A DNA stretch of 64,000 bases from positions 142,688 through 206,687 of the forward strand of contig JAOAEJ010000072.1 in NCBI GenBank assembly GCA_026416815.1, given 5' to 3'. Positions 34,021 to 42,440 of the stretch are shown in pieces. Under the pieces are notes generated by a model. That model did not search any database, was not told the DNA's origin, and saw only the letters and a list, made by a program, of their open reading frames with translations. Source of the DNA: Clostridia bacterium (GTDB lineage Bacteria > Bacillota > Clostridia > Acetivibrionales > DSM-2933). Every line of letters starts with the position of its first letter. Position 1 is the stretch's first letter. A program made the translations under genes and the position numbers.

Positions 34021-34073
34021 AATACTACTTTGTTATTTTTGAATTTATAATGAAGAAATAACAAAGTAGTACT
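34021..34073. other. Long hairpin between small genes
   Basis: AATACTACTTTGTTATTT (34021-34038) pairs with AAATAACAAAGTAGTACT (34056-34073) at 17 of 18 positions around a 17-base loop. There is no T-run. It could be a weak bidirectional terminator or a regulatory fold. Confidence 0.5.
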
Positions 34074-34120
34074 AACTTGTACTGTCAAAGTGCAATGAAG
34101 CATAAAATAGGGGACATATT

Positions 34121-34369
34121 ATGGGTAGTGAAGAGACAATAAAAGAAAAATTGGAATGGCTAAAAAAGTATGTATACGATGAGTTAAACCAATTGAAAAT
34201 GAAGGTATTAGTAGATGAAACACCAAATGGAAAGGCAGTTTCTACAGGCATTGCAGCTGCTGAGTCTATAAATAAAAGTGACTACATAAAAAAATTTAAG
34301 CCTACAAAGCATCAAATGGCATATAAATTTTCAGGATATAGAAAAAGAAAGTATTATTATGTACATTAA
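34121..34369 (+). CDS. Hypothetical small basic protein
   Basis: An 82-aa lysine- and tyrosine-rich protein (start MGSEETIKEKLEWLKKYVYD, end KRKYYYVH). There is no known domain. The start is supported by ATAGGGGACA 6-15 bases upstream. The first about 30 residues may form an amphipathic helix. A real but unrecognised gene seems likely because of its ribosome site and its place between two other short genes. Confidence 0.55.
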   Translation: MGSEETIKEKLEWLKKYVYDELNQLKMKVLVDETPNGKAVSTGIAAAESINKSDYIKKFKPTKHQMAYKFSGYRKRKYYYVH

Positions 34370-34458
34370 ATGGGTATATAATAACAAAGGTGGGAGTTAC
34401 ATATATTAATAGTATAAGTAATTCCCTGAAAAACTATATTTTTTAAGGAGTTGGTTTA

Positions 34459-34617
34459 ATGGACAAATATGTTTGCACAGCTTGCGGCTATATTTATGAC
34501 CCGGAGAAAGGTGACCCGGATAGCGGTATTGCTCCCGGAACTGCCTTTGAAGATATCCCCGATGATTGGGTATGCCCACTGTGTGGTGTAGGAAAAGATA
34601 TGTTTGAAAAAGCTTAA
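34459..34617 (+). CDS. rub: Rubredoxin
   Basis: A 52-aa classical rubredoxin: [17 protein letters not shown] at the N-terminus and [16 protein letters not shown] at the C-terminus give the two CxxC(G) loops that hold one iron. ATG 34459 follows AAGGAG. It carries electrons, often to oxygen- or peroxide-reducing enzymes in anaerobes; the NADH oxidase at 4129 is far away. A terminator follows. Confidence 0.96.
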   Translation: MDKYVCTACGYIYDPEKGDPDSGIAPGTAFEDIPDDWVCPLCGVGKDMFEKA

Positions 34618-34655
34618 AACAAGTAAAATTTGAAGGATTTACATTAAAATGCAAG

Positions 34656-34686
34656 AAACCCTGTAATTTATATACGGGGTTTTTGC
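34656..34686 (+). terminator. Terminator after the rubredoxin gene
   Basis: AAACCCTGTA (34656-34665) pairs with TACGGGGTTT (34673-34682), with one T-G pair, and runs into TTTTTG. Confidence 0.8.
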
Positions 34687-34758
34687 TATTTATGTACAAA
34701 CCTTGTTATAATAATAATAGCTATTATTACAGCATAAATTGTGAAGGAATTAAATAAG

Positions 34759-34883
34759 CTATATAAGTTGCGATAATGATATTACAAGGAAAAATTTGAT
34801 TATCGCAATATAACTTAAGGTAACAAATTGCAAAAAAGATTTAGGGAAAACTTCGTTATAGATTTTTTTTGCAATTTATATAG
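34759..34883. repeat. MITE-like element, family II, full copy
   Basis: 125 bases bounded by CTATATAAGTTGC and GCAATTTATATAG. Same orientation and module order as 18179-18303, with few differences. It lies about 100 bases upstream of the glnA promoter. Confidence 0.88.
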
Positions 34884-34979
34884 TTATGGGTATATGCGGA
34901 GGAATTTGTTTATTAGCTCAATTAAGGAATATAATGCAAGAATAAGAAACCAATCCTGCAAAGGGAGTAACTTAACCTA

Positions 34980-35007
34980 TTGCATAAATGTAACGTTATG
35001 CTATAAT
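34980..35007 (+). promoter_or_regulatory. Predicted sigma-A promoter of glnA
   Basis: TTGCAT (34980-34985) and perfect TATAAT (35002-35007) are 16 bases apart. The predicted transcript has a leader of about 150 bases that includes a terminator. Confidence 0.65.
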
Positions 35008-35050
35008 ATAAGATAATAATTTATATTAATATTTTATATTTTCAGCACCG

Positions 35051-35106
35051 AACAATGGCGTTCTCAAGCAGGGTGTGTTTTACTCTGTCTTGAGGCCGCT
35101 TTTTTA
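35051..35106 (+). promoter_or_regulatory. Transcription attenuator in the glnA leader
   Basis: A strong intrinsic terminator sits inside the leader: CTCAAGCAGGGT (35063-35074) pairs with ACTCTG-T-CTTGAG (35082-35094), with outer GCG/CGC and six T's. An alternative hairpin GAAC-AATGGC-GTTC (35050-35063) uses bases of the terminator's left flank. Its six-base loop has A at 1 and G at 4, as in RNA sites of ANTAR antiterminators. The ANTAR protein encoded downstream of glnA is the likely partner. A second such hairpin, expected upstream, is not evident. Confidence 0.6.
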
Positions 35107-35164
35107 TATTGTAATAAGAATTATTCCGAATTTAAATTGCATATCTTGTAAAGGAGTGTTGTAT

Positions 35165-36502
35165 ATGAGGATGAACTACACTAAGGAGGATATTCTGAGA
35201 ATTGTTAAGGAACAGGATGTAAAATTTATCCGTTTACAGTTCACAGATATTTTCGGTATATTGAAAAATGTGGCAATTACTGTTGAGCAGCTTGAAAAGG
35301 CGCTAGACAATAAGTGTATGTTTGATGGTTCATCAATTGAAGGGTTTGTTAGAATTGAAGAATCGGATATGTATCTAAGACCTGACACTAATACATTTGT
35401 AATATTTCCATGGAGGCCCCAGACAGGAAAAGTAGCAAGATTGATTTGTGATGTTTACAATCCAGACGGTACACCTTTTGAAGGGGACCCAAGATATGCC
35501 CTCAAGAAGGCTTTGAAAAGGGCTGCAGATATGGGGTATGATCAGTTCAATGTAGGGCCTGAATGTGAATTCTTCCTGTTCCTGACTGACAATGAAGGAA
35601 ATCCTACTACAATCACCCATGATAACGGAGGATATTTTGACCTTGGGCCTGTTGATTTGGGGGAAAACGCCAGAAGAGATATGTGTCTTGCACTAGAGGA
35701 AATGGGGTTTGAAATTGAAGCATCCCACCATGAGGTAGCTCCTGGGCAGCATGAAATTGACTTTAAGTACAGCGATGCCCTTACTACTGCAGATGCTATA
35801 CTCACATTCAAGTTGGTAGTTAAAACAATAGCTCAAAGACATGGACTTCATGCGACATTTATACCTAAGCCTATATTCGGAATAAACGGCTCAGGCATGC
35901 ACACCAATACTTCGTTGTTTAGAAATGGGCAAAACGTTTTCTATGATGAAAAGGGGCCATTGCAGCTAAGTCAGGAAGCATACTGGTTTATCGGCGGATT
36001 AATGAAGCACATGAGGTCTATTGCAGCTATAACCAACCCCATTGTTAATTCCTATAAGAGATTAGTACCGGGATATGAGGCACCTGTTTATATAGCTTGG
36101 TCAGCTAGAAATAGAAGCCCTCTTATAAGGATTCCGGCTGCAAGAGGAATGGCTACAAGAGTCGAATTAAGGTGTCCCGATCCATCCTGCAATCCGTATC
36201 TCGCACTTGCAGCGATTTTATCCGCAGGATTGGACGGTATAGAGAATAAGATACAGCCGCCGGCATCAACGGATAAAAATATATTCCAGATGACTGAGAC
36301 ACAGAGAAAAGATGAAGGCATTGACTCACTTCCCGGAAGCTTAAAAGAAGCCATTGATGAAATGAAAGGAAGTAAGCTTGTTAAGGAAGTGCTTGGGGAA
36401 CATATATTTGAGAAATATATTGAAGCCAAGTATGACGAGTGGGATGGCTACAGGACAAAGGTTACACAATGGGAGCTTGATCAATACTTAACCAAATATT
36501 AA
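35165..36502 (+). CDS. glnA: Glutamine synthetase, type I
   Basis: A 445-aa GSI-alpha length enzyme that makes glutamine from glutamate, ammonia and ATP. Visible motifs are the Asp-latch region near [19 protein letters not shown], the NH4+/metal motif [15 protein letters not shown] and NRSPLIRIP. The adenylylation Tyr segment of the longer GSI-beta form is not present. ATG 35165 has AAGGAG eight bases upstream; the longer frame upstream runs through the attenuator. Nitrogen control is likely through the leader. Confidence 0.95.
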   Translation: MRMNYTKEDILRIVKEQDVKFIRLQFTDIFGILKNVAITVEQLEKALDNKCMFDGSSIEGFVRIEESDMYLRPDTNTFVIFPWRPQTGKVARLICDVYNPDGTPFEGDPRYALKKALKRAADMGYDQFNVGPECEFFLFLTDNEGNPTTITHDNGGYFDLGPVDLGENARRDMCLALEEMGFEIEASHHEVAPGQHEIDFKYSDALTTADAILTFKLVVKTIAQRHGLHATFIPKPIFGINGSGMHTNTSLFRNGQNVFYDEKGPLQLSQEAYWFIGGLMKHMRSIAAITNPIVNSYKRLVPGYEAPVYIAWSARNRSPLIRIPAARGMATRVELRCPDPSCNPYLALAAILSAGLDGIENKIQPPASTDKNIFQMTETQRKDEGIDSLPGSLKEAIDEMKGSKLVKEVLGEHIFEKYIEAKYDEWDGYRTKVTQWELDQYLTKY

Positions 36503-36624
36503 TTTGTATCTCCCAATAGGATTGAATAATGAGGTAGGGTATAGGGTTTATTCGGTGTTTAATGCAGCCGGATTCTAGGGTTCGGCTGCAAAATATTCAA
36601 CATAAATGATATTGGGGTGTTCAC

Positions 36625-37200
36625 ATGGAAATGGCAAGGATACTGGTGGCCATGAGCAACGACACGTCAACCAGCAAATTAAGGGCTATTCTGATAGAAA
36701 ACGGATATACCGTTATAGACCATGCCAGGGACGGTCACGAATGCCTGAGGAAGATGAGGGCGTTGAAGCCTGACCTTGTTATACTGGATTATAATTTACA
36801 ATCAATGAATGGGTGTGAAGTAGCCCGGGTAACTATTGAAGATAAAATCAGTGATGTCATCTTAATTATAAATGACGCTGAAAAAAGTCTCGTTGATGAG
36901 ATAAAATCCGATAGTGGATTTGTCTGTCTGACAAAACCTCTAAATAAGCCTGGACTTATTAACACCATTGAATTAATGGTAAAAAATAAGAGAAAAATTC
37001 GTGAGCTGGAAAGGGAGATTGAGAGCTTAAGAGCAACCCTTGATACCAGAAAAGACGTAGAAAAGGCTAAGGGGCTTCTGATGAAAAATCTAAACCTGTC
37101 GGAATCTGAGGCATTCAAAAGAATCCAGAAACAGAGTATGGACAGAGGAATTCCTATGAGAGAGATAGCAAAAGCAATTATACTCGCATATGATATATAA
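36625..37200 (+). CDS. ANTAR-domain response regulator (antiterminator)
   Basis: A 191-aa protein. The receiver domain covers residues 1-120 with the phospho-acceptor Asp in LVILDYNL and conserved KPL. A coiled coil (125-145) follows, then the ANTAR RNA-binding domain (VEKAKGLLMKNLNLSESEAF through IPMREIAKAII). It is a relative of the NasR/AmiR/EutV antiterminators that release transcription at leader terminators. It lies directly after glnA, and its likely target is the glnA leader attenuator. ATG 36625 follows TTGGGGTG. Confidence 0.92.
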   Translation: MEMARILVAMSNDTSTSKLRAILIENGYTVIDHARDGHECLRKMRALKPDLVILDYNLQSMNGCEVARVTIEDKISDVILIINDAEKSLVDEIKSDSGFVCLTKPLNKPGLINTIELMVKNKRKIRELEREIESLRATLDTRKDVEKAKGLLMKNLNLSESEAFKRIQKQSMDRGIPMREIAKAIILAYDI

Positions 37201-37234
37201 AAAAGATATTGTATTTATACAATATCTTTTTTTA
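37199..37234 (+). terminator. Terminator after the ANTAR gene
   Basis: A 15-pair perfect AT-rich stem (37199-37213 with 37218-37232) starts at the stop codon and runs into T's. The next gene begins at 37252, so its ribosome site lies just beyond. Confidence 0.75.
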
Positions 37235-37251
37235 CATAGGAGGTGTATAAA

Positions 37252-37983
37252 ATGAGACAATACAGGCCTTTGATAGCTGTAACACCAGGGTACAATTACG
37301 ATACCTCTATGTCATACGTAAAAAACGGCTACTACGAAGGGGTCATCGAAGCTGGTGGATTGCCGGTATTGCTGCCTTTAACTACCGATGAGGGGATACT
37401 GCTTGAATTCATAAGCAGATGTGACGGAATTCTGCTTTCAGGTGGTCCGGATATAGATGCAAAGTACTTTGGAGAATGGAACTTACCCCTATATGATGAG
37501 ATTTCACCCCAAAGGGATACTATGGAATTATTCATTGCACAGAAAGCGATTGAGCATGATAAGACTGTACTTGGGATTTGTAGAGGTATACAGGTTATAA
37601 ATGTTGCAATGGGTGGGACTATATTTCAAGATATATACATGCAGAATAAGGATAAAGTATTGGTTAGACATTCACAAAATGCACCCAAGTGGTATCCTAC
37701 ACATGATGTTTATATAGAAAAGGATTCCAGAGTAGCAGCAACCTTTAACTCGGAATGCGTAAGGGTAAATTCATTCCATCATCAGGCTGTGAAGGATGTA
37801 GCTCCCGACTTTGTTGTTACTTCCCGGGCAGAGGATGGTATAATTGAATCTATAGAGCATGCTAAAAAAACATTTGTTGTAGGGGTGCAGTGGCATCCGG
37901 AATTAATGTGGCAAAATGATAAATCCTTTTTGGGCCTTTTTAAAGAGTTTATAAGGTGCTCGGGAAAAACAAGCAAAGCGTAG
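37252..37983 (+). CDS. Gamma-glutamyl hydrolase-type class I glutamine amidotransferase (peptidase C26)
   Basis: A 243-aa protein of the PuuD/gamma-glutamyl-GABA hydrolase group. The catalytic Cys is in LGICRGIQVINVAMGG, and the His-Glu pair is in GVQWHPELM. It would release glutamate from gamma-glutamyl compounds, which fits its place beside glnA. ATG 37252 (MRQYRPLIAVTPGYN) has AGGAGGTG upstream; a GTG at 37243 overlaps that site. Confidence 0.88.
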   Translation: MRQYRPLIAVTPGYNYDTSMSYVKNGYYEGVIEAGGLPVLLPLTTDEGILLEFISRCDGILLSGGPDIDAKYFGEWNLPLYDEISPQRDTMELFIAQKAIEHDKTVLGICRGIQVINVAMGGTIFQDIYMQNKDKVLVRHSQNAPKWYPTHDVYIEKDSRVAATFNSECVRVNSFHHQAVKDVAPDFVVTSRAEDGIIESIEHAKKTFVVGVQWHPELMWQNDKSFLGLFKEFIRCSGKTSKA

Positions 37984-38062
37984 AATCATGAGTAGTTACT
38001 GGAGTTTTATAAGGCAATTTATGCGAAAAAAACCATGATTTCTGTAGGTTTGTGTCGTATTA

Positions 38063-38074
38063 AACCAATTGGTT
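38063..38074. promoter_or_regulatory. Palindrome in the promoter region of the agr-like locus
   Basis: AACCAATTGGTT is a perfect 12-base palindrome 95 bases upstream of the sensor gene. It may be an operator, but the length allows chance. Confidence 0.3.
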
Positions 38075-38168
38075 GAAATGTGTTTGATTTTATGTTATGT
38101 TAATTTATGTAATATATTAAAAAAATACAAAGTTCTATATAAAACTTATACTAAGGATGGAATAAAAA

Positions 38169-39047
38169 ATGCAGCAGTTTACTTGGATGAACTTTTTAGT
38201 GCAGTCGGTCCCCGAAGCATTTTTAATGTCGTTGATTGTGTGGTTGATTCTAGGTAAGCGTCAGGAAGTAAAGTTTAGAGGTGTAATAATTGCCTCCTTA
38301 ATGCTGGCTACTTCGTTAGCTGGTTTTAAAAATATGCTATATCCACAGTTGTTTTTTTACGGAGTTCTGCAGATACTGGCTTTTGCTTTCATAATGTATT
38401 TCATGTATAAACTAAGCTACAATGAAGCCATTATCGGTTGCTTTATTACTGCTATGATAGTGGCCGTGGTTCAACAAACTATAATTGGGGTAGGCTATGT
38501 AATTACAGGTATAGACTATGCGTCCCTTCCGGAAAACTCAATGGATAAGATAGGCTATTCATGTATTGAGTTTATTATGTTGGCTTTATTCGCTACTGTT
38601 TTGTATAAGAAAAATTTTAAAATATTCAACTTCAAAAAGAAAAGAATGTCTGAATTCTACTCAAATAAAATACGTTATTTGGTATTACAGTTGGTATTTA
38701 TTTTTATAATATTGTTTTTTAATTACAGGATGTTTTTCTGGAATACCAGCCTTTTTAAAACAGATATGGATAAGCTCCTGCTTATAGCGTACATTGGGAT
38801 AATAATAATTTTTACGGCAATATCAATTAAGAGTGCTTTTAGGATGGGTGAAAGTATTCAGAAAGAAGAAGAGCAAAAGAGGATACTTGATGGAAGGGAG
38901 ATAATCCAGAATATTGATTACATATGTACACTGATAGATGCAAACAAATATGACGAGGTTAGGGAAATACTTAAATCGATAAAGAATGATGTAGACTTGG
39001 GAATGGTAAATGTTAGTGAGAAAATAATGGGAGACCCCATTAAATAA
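38169..39047 (+). CDS. AgrC-like membrane sensor without kinase domain
   Basis: A 292-aa protein with six to seven membrane helices up to about residue 225, then a short cytoplasmic segment. The segment DGREIIQNIDYICTLIDANKYDEVREIL resembles the dimerisation helix of AgrC/GHKL kinases, but the usual R-H-D-Y/F-x-N is replaced and no ATPase domain follows before the stop. It may be a peptide receptor or decoy, or a remnant. ATG 38169 follows AAGGATGG. An AgrD-like peptide gene starts 21 bases after its stop. Confidence 0.55.
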   Translation: MQQFTWMNFLVQSVPEAFLMSLIVWLILGKRQEVKFRGVIIASLMLATSLAGFKNMLYPQLFFYGVLQILAFAFIMYFMYKLSYNEAIIGCFITAMIVAVVQQTIIGVGYVITGIDYASLPENSMDKIGYSCIEFIMLALFATVLYKKNFKIFNFKKKRMSEFYSNKIRYLVLQLVFIFIILFFNYRMFFWNTSLFKTDMDKLLLIAYIGIIIIFTAISIKSAFRMGESIQKEEEQKRILDGREIIQNIDYICTLIDANKYDEVREILKSIKNDVDLGMVNVSEKIMGDPIK

Positions 39048-39068
39048 AAAAGTAAGGAGATGTTAGTT

Positions 39069-39191
39069 ATGAAAAACAAACTTTTAGGATCGCTTTCTGC
39101 GGTGCTTTTTATCCTTGCTTCATTAGTTACATGCTCAGCAAGCTTTCTTACGTTTCATCAGCCTAAAGTTCCAAAGAGTCTAAAGAAATAG
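39069..39191 (+). CDS. agrD: AgrD-like cyclic lactone autoinducer precursor
   Basis: A 40-aa peptide. Residues 1-21 form a hydrophobic amphipathic leader, Cys22 begins the would-be ring (CSASFLTF), and the tail HQPKVPKSLKK matches the conserved C-terminus of clostridial AgrD proteins (QPxxPxSL). AgrB would cut the tail and close a thiolactone with Cys22. AAGGAG lies 9-14 bases upstream of ATG 39069. No agrB gene is in the window. The partner at 38169 lacks a kinase domain, so signalling must use other proteins or is broken. Confidence 0.8.
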   Translation: MKNKLLGSLSAVLFILASLVTCSASFLTFHQPKVPKSLKK

Positions 39192-39259
39192 TGTTTTAAT
39201 CGAGTATGCACTATGTAGTTAAGCGGATATTCCTTGAAATTTAATGGTTCAATTGCAGG

Positions 39260-39286
39260 GCACCTTCGATAAGAGGGTGTTTTTTC
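39260..39286 (+). terminator. Terminator after the AgrD-like gene
   Basis: CACCTTC (39261-39267) pairs with GAGGGTG (39273-39279), with one T-G pair, followed by six T's. Confidence 0.75.
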
Positions 39287-39396
39287 TGTTGAGACGAGTT
39301 TGATGTACCTTTATTATTCAAATATATTGTGCTAAAATTTACTTGGTAAAAGTAGATACAACTATGTTTGCTAAGTAACTCAGGAGGTGCATTACA

Positions 39397-40266
39397 GTGC
39401 ATATAGCTGATAAATTAAAATCATTATTAGGAGATTTTTATCCTCCAACTATATCTGTTTTTAAGATAATGGGTATAATTGTACTGATTATTATAGTAAC
39501 CAGAATAGGTAGGTTTGGGATCAAAAAGGTTTTTGAGAAACAAAAAAAACTTAAATATGGCTTTAACACAAAAAAAGCAGATACAATGGCTACACTTATA
39601 TCAAGTATTTTCAGATATGCAGTGTATATAATGGGCGCGGTTGCTATATTCTCAGAATTAACCGGGCTTTTTGATCTCAAACCTGTAATGGCCGCTGCAG
39701 GGATTGGTGGATTGGTGTTGGGATTAGGTGCACAAAGCCTCATTAAGGATATACTATCAGGGGTTTTCGTAGTTATGGAAGACCAATTCGTAGTAGGTGA
39801 TCTCATTACGGTGGAAAATATGACTGGAACTGTAGAGGAGATGGAATTACGGGTGACAAAGCTGCGTAATTTTAACGGTGATTTGCATATCATACCTAAC
39901 GGTGAAATAAAAAAAGTTACCAATCATACGAGAGGTAATAAAGCGGTAATCGTGGATATTCCCGTAGCATATAGTGCCGATATAAATAAAGCCATTGAAA
40001 TAGCAAATAATATTTGCAAGGTTGTTACAGGAGAGTTTGATACCATTACAGAAGAGCCAAAAGTTCAGGGAATTACCGAGCTAGGGAAAAATAGTATGAA
40101 TCTTCGGATAATGGCAAAGACAGTAGCAAATGAGCAGTGGGATGTAGAGCGGCGTATAAGAAAGTTAATTAAAGAAGACTTTGCAAGGGAAGGAATCGAA
40201 TTCTTTGATGGCAACAAAATACTGATGGAGGAAAAACTGCAAGGAGGTAACTCGAATGGCAGATAG
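39397..40266 (+). CDS. Small-conductance mechanosensitive channel, MscS family
   Basis: A 289-aa channel with three membrane helices. The pore helix region (VMAAAGIGGLVLGLGAQSLIKDILSG, split over about 105-130) has the Gly/Ala packing of MscS TM3, followed by the beta domain (VVGDLITVENMTGTVEEM). It opens under membrane tension to release solutes. The start is GTG 39397 with AGGAGGTG upstream. The next small gene overlaps its end by 11 bases. Confidence 0.9.
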   Translation: MHIADKLKSLLGDFYPPTISVFKIMGIIVLIIIVTRIGRFGIKKVFEKQKKLKYGFNTKKADTMATLISSIFRYAVYIMGAVAIFSELTGLFDLKPVMAAAGIGGLVLGLGAQSLIKDILSGVFVVMEDQFVVGDLITVENMTGTVEEMELRVTKLRNFNGDLHIIPNGEIKKVTNHTRGNKAVIVDIPVAYSADINKAIEIANNICKVVTGEFDTITEEPKVQGITELGKNSMNLRIMAKTVANEQWDVERRIRKLIKEDFAREGIEFFDGNKILMEEKLQGGNSNGR

Positions 40267-40465
40267 GTTTTGTATTGGTGACATTGTAGAGATGAAAAAG
40301 GAGCATCCTTGCGGCAGTAAACAGTGGGAGGTAACAAGGACCGGTGCAGATTTTAGGATAAAATGCCTTGGCTGCCTTCACCAAGTAATGCTGCCAAGGA
40401 CAAAGTTTGAGAAGAGTGTAAAGAAGATTATTAAATCCAATTTAGAGCCACATCCCGAAAGTTGA
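40256..40465 (+). CDS. DUF951 family small protein
   Basis: A 69-aa protein of the DUF951 family (start MADRFCIGDIVEMKKEHPCG; then RTGADFRIKCLGC and VMLPR). These are found in most Firmicutes beside mscS and DNA metabolism genes; the function is unknown. The conserved Cys pair (HPCG and KCLGC) could hold a metal. Its ATG overlaps the mscS end; GGAGGTAA lies inside that gene. Confidence 0.88.
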   Translation: MADRFCIGDIVEMKKEHPCGSKQWEVTRTGADFRIKCLGCLHQVMLPRTKFEKSVKKIIKSNLEPHPES

Positions 40466-40496
40466 AGAAGCTAATACTAAATACATAAATAAAGAC

Positions 40497-40537
40497 AAAG
40501 CAAGCCAAGCATTATGCTAAACCCGGCTTGCTTTTTT
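40497..40537 (+). terminator. Terminator after DUF951
   Basis: AAGCAAGCC (40498-40506) pairs with GGCTTGCTT (40525-40533) and runs into TTTTTTATT. Confidence 0.8.
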
Positions 40538-40547
40538 ATTGTCTATG

Positions 40548-40645
40548 GATAACCAAAGTTAAACTTAGTGATTTCCAGTTAGGGGATGAGCTGTGATAAG
40601 TGCGACTTGCCTAACTGGATAAAATCACTTTTAACTTTGGTTATC
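40548..40645. repeat. Palindromic intergenic element, family I, best conserved copy
   Basis: A 98-base near-perfect inverted repeat. Outer arms are GATAACCAAAGTT / AACTTTGGTTATC. The core TTAGTGATTTCCAGTTAGG / CCTAACTGGATAAAATCA matches the element at 5460 base for base over most of its length. The 220 bases that follow, up to the HtrA gene, hold smaller hairpins (GTTCC/GGAAC and GTGGC/GCCAC) and no gene. Confidence 0.9.
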
Positions 40646-40868
40646 TATAAGAAAGTGCATTTCTTAGACAATAAAAAATATTAAATTTAAGCGCGTTCCA
40701 TAATTCCTCGCTATGCTCGGAAAGGAACATGTGAGAATAAAAGTGGCAAAGCCACCTTTGCTCTTTTGTATTCTTTGGAGATTTTATTGGAATAATAATT
40801 GCGAATAAAATTTTGCATGAGTGTTTTCCACTGTGCACAAAATAAAAACTTTATAGAAGGATGATATA

Positions 40869-42032
40869 ATGTTTGAGGAAAAAAGTAGAAAAGGATTTTT
40901 TAGGACATTTGTTACAGCACTCCTTACATCCCTGGGAGTTGGGGTCTTATTGTTTTTTATTGCTTCAGGCTATGTAAATAGAAATACTCCCCTGCAGCAG
41001 GCACCTCAGCTGAATAATGGAAATGATGCACCAAAACCTCAGCAAATAGCCGCCGAAACCACTACTGGAACACCTGTGGCTGCCTCGGTAGCAAAAAATG
41101 CAACCCCTGGGGTAGTGGGCATATCTGTACTGAAGGTTGATAGCGGCGCTATATTCGATACAAATACAACCGAGAAGTGGGGAGTGGGTTCCGGGGTTAT
41201 TGTAAGTTCAAATGGTTATATTCTTACCAATAACCATGTAGCAGGCGGGAAGAATAAGCGAATAGTAGTATCTTTAGCTGATGGAAGGAATGTGGATGGA
41301 GTGACGGTATGGGCCGAGCCTATACTAGACCTTGCAGTCGTTAGGGTCAATCTGAAAGACCTCCCTACAGTTCCGTTTGGTGATGCAAATACCCTTCAAG
41401 TAGGGGAACCGGCAATTGCTATAGGTAACCCATTGGGACTACAATTTCAAAGAACGGTAACTTCAGGTATAATAAGTGCTCTAAATAGGACCATAAAGAT
41501 TGATACCGAGCAGGGTGCCAACTATATGGAGGATTTAATCCAGACTGATGCCAGCATAAACCCTGGTAATAGTGGAGGGCCTCTGCTAAATTCCAGAGGG
41601 CAGGTTGTAGGTATAAATACCGTAAAAGTAACCAGTGCGGAAGCAATCGGATTTGCAGTGCCTATCAATGTAGCAATACCGGTTATCAAGCAGCTTGTAC
41701 AGGGAGGCGATTTCGTTGAACCTTATCTGGGTGTTTTTGCCTATGACAGAGAAGTAATGCCTTACTTAGATAACAATATTAAGCTGGATAGGGGTATTTA
41801 CATTGTTAACGTAGACGAAAGAGGGCCGGCTTACAAAAGTGGGATAAAAGTAGGGTGTATCATAACGCAGATTGACGGCAGGGATATAAATACCATGCTG
41901 CAGCTCAGGACATATATTTACTCAAAAAAACCCGGAGATACTATAAATGTGACACATGTAAACAAGGGAAAGACCGCGACAGTACCTATCAGGCTAACTG
42001 CAAAGGAAAGGGACGGATTGATAACCAGGTAA
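40869..42032 (+). CDS. HtrA/DegP-type serine protease
   Basis: A 387-aa membrane-anchored protease: N-terminal signal anchor (residues 11-32), a linker, a trypsin-like domain with the triad His in ILTNNHVAGG, Asp in LDLAVVRV and Ser in NPGNSGGPL, and one C-terminal PDZ domain (from about residue 285). It degrades or refolds damaged exported proteins. ATG 40869 follows AGAAGGATG. It is a single gene. Confidence 0.93.
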   Translation: MFEEKSRKGFFRTFVTALLTSLGVGVLLFFIASGYVNRNTPLQQAPQLNNGNDAPKPQQIAAETTTGTPVAASVAKNATPGVVGISVLKVDSGAIFDTNTTEKWGVGSGVIVSSNGYILTNNHVAGGKNKRIVVSLADGRNVDGVTVWAEPILDLAVVRVNLKDLPTVPFGDANTLQVGEPAIAIGNPLGLQFQRTVTSGIISALNRTIKIDTEQGANYMEDLIQTDASINPGNSGGPLLNSRGQVVGINTVKVTSAEAIGFAVPINVAIPVIKQLVQGGDFVEPYLGVFAYDREVMPYLDNNIKLDRGIYIVNVDERGPAYKSGIKVGCIITQIDGRDINTMLQLRTYIYSKKPGDTINVTHVNKGKTATVPIRLTAKERDGLITR

Positions 42033-42055
42033 TCTTCTGCCTTCGTGCAGAGTCT

Positions 42056-42138
42056 AAAACTTAAGTCAATGCCTAAGTAATAAATGACTTTCATTTTATC
42101 CTGAGAGTGATCTATTACCCGGCAGTAGCTTAAGTTTT
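42056..42138 (+). terminator. Probable terminator after the HtrA gene
   Basis: AAAACTTAAG (42056-42065) pairs with CTTAAGTTTT (42129-42138), enclosing a second stem GTAATA (42077-42082) / TATTAC (42113-42118). It is followed by TTATTT. Confidence 0.5.
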
Positions 42139-42144
42139 TTATTT

Positions 42145-42375
42145 ATAGAGAACTTAGTAATTCCCAGTCAGACAATGAGCTGGGGTAAAAAGTGGCAAGA
42201 CTACTTTTGTACTTGTGCCTTATAACAGAATTTGTTGCCTTAAGTTATATTGCGATAATCAAATTTCTCCTTGTAATATCATTATCGCAATTTATATAGC
42301 AGCAAGGCACAACAATCAAGGAAGTGCATTTTTAACATTAGAATGAATAGAAATTTGTAATGTTAAAAAGCACTA
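42145..42375. repeat. Composite of nested palindromic elements
   Basis: A decayed family I start (GAGAACTTAGTAATTCCCAG, 42147-42166) is followed by TTGTGCCTT (42213-42221). A module-A copy of family II (42228-42299, inverted orientation) comes next, then AAGGCACAA (42304-42312), which is the exact inverse of TTGTGCCTT. A further hairpin, GTGCATTTTTAACATTA with TAATGTTAAAAAGCAC (42324-42373), ends the region. The family II element therefore appears to sit inside an older palindrome. Confidence 0.6.
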
Positions 42376-42440
42376 GCTGTATATACCTTGCAGGGAAATG
42401 GAAATAATGACTGCAGTGGATTAACAGGGAGGAAAAATTA

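Noticed and set aside
34828..35016. 62-codon plus-strand frame
   Set aside because: It runs through module B of the family II repeat and into the glnA promoter; it is a by-product of the palindrome.
38069..38257. 62-codon frame before the AgrC-like gene
   Set aside because: Out of frame with and overlapping the start of the better-supported membrane gene, with no ribosome site.
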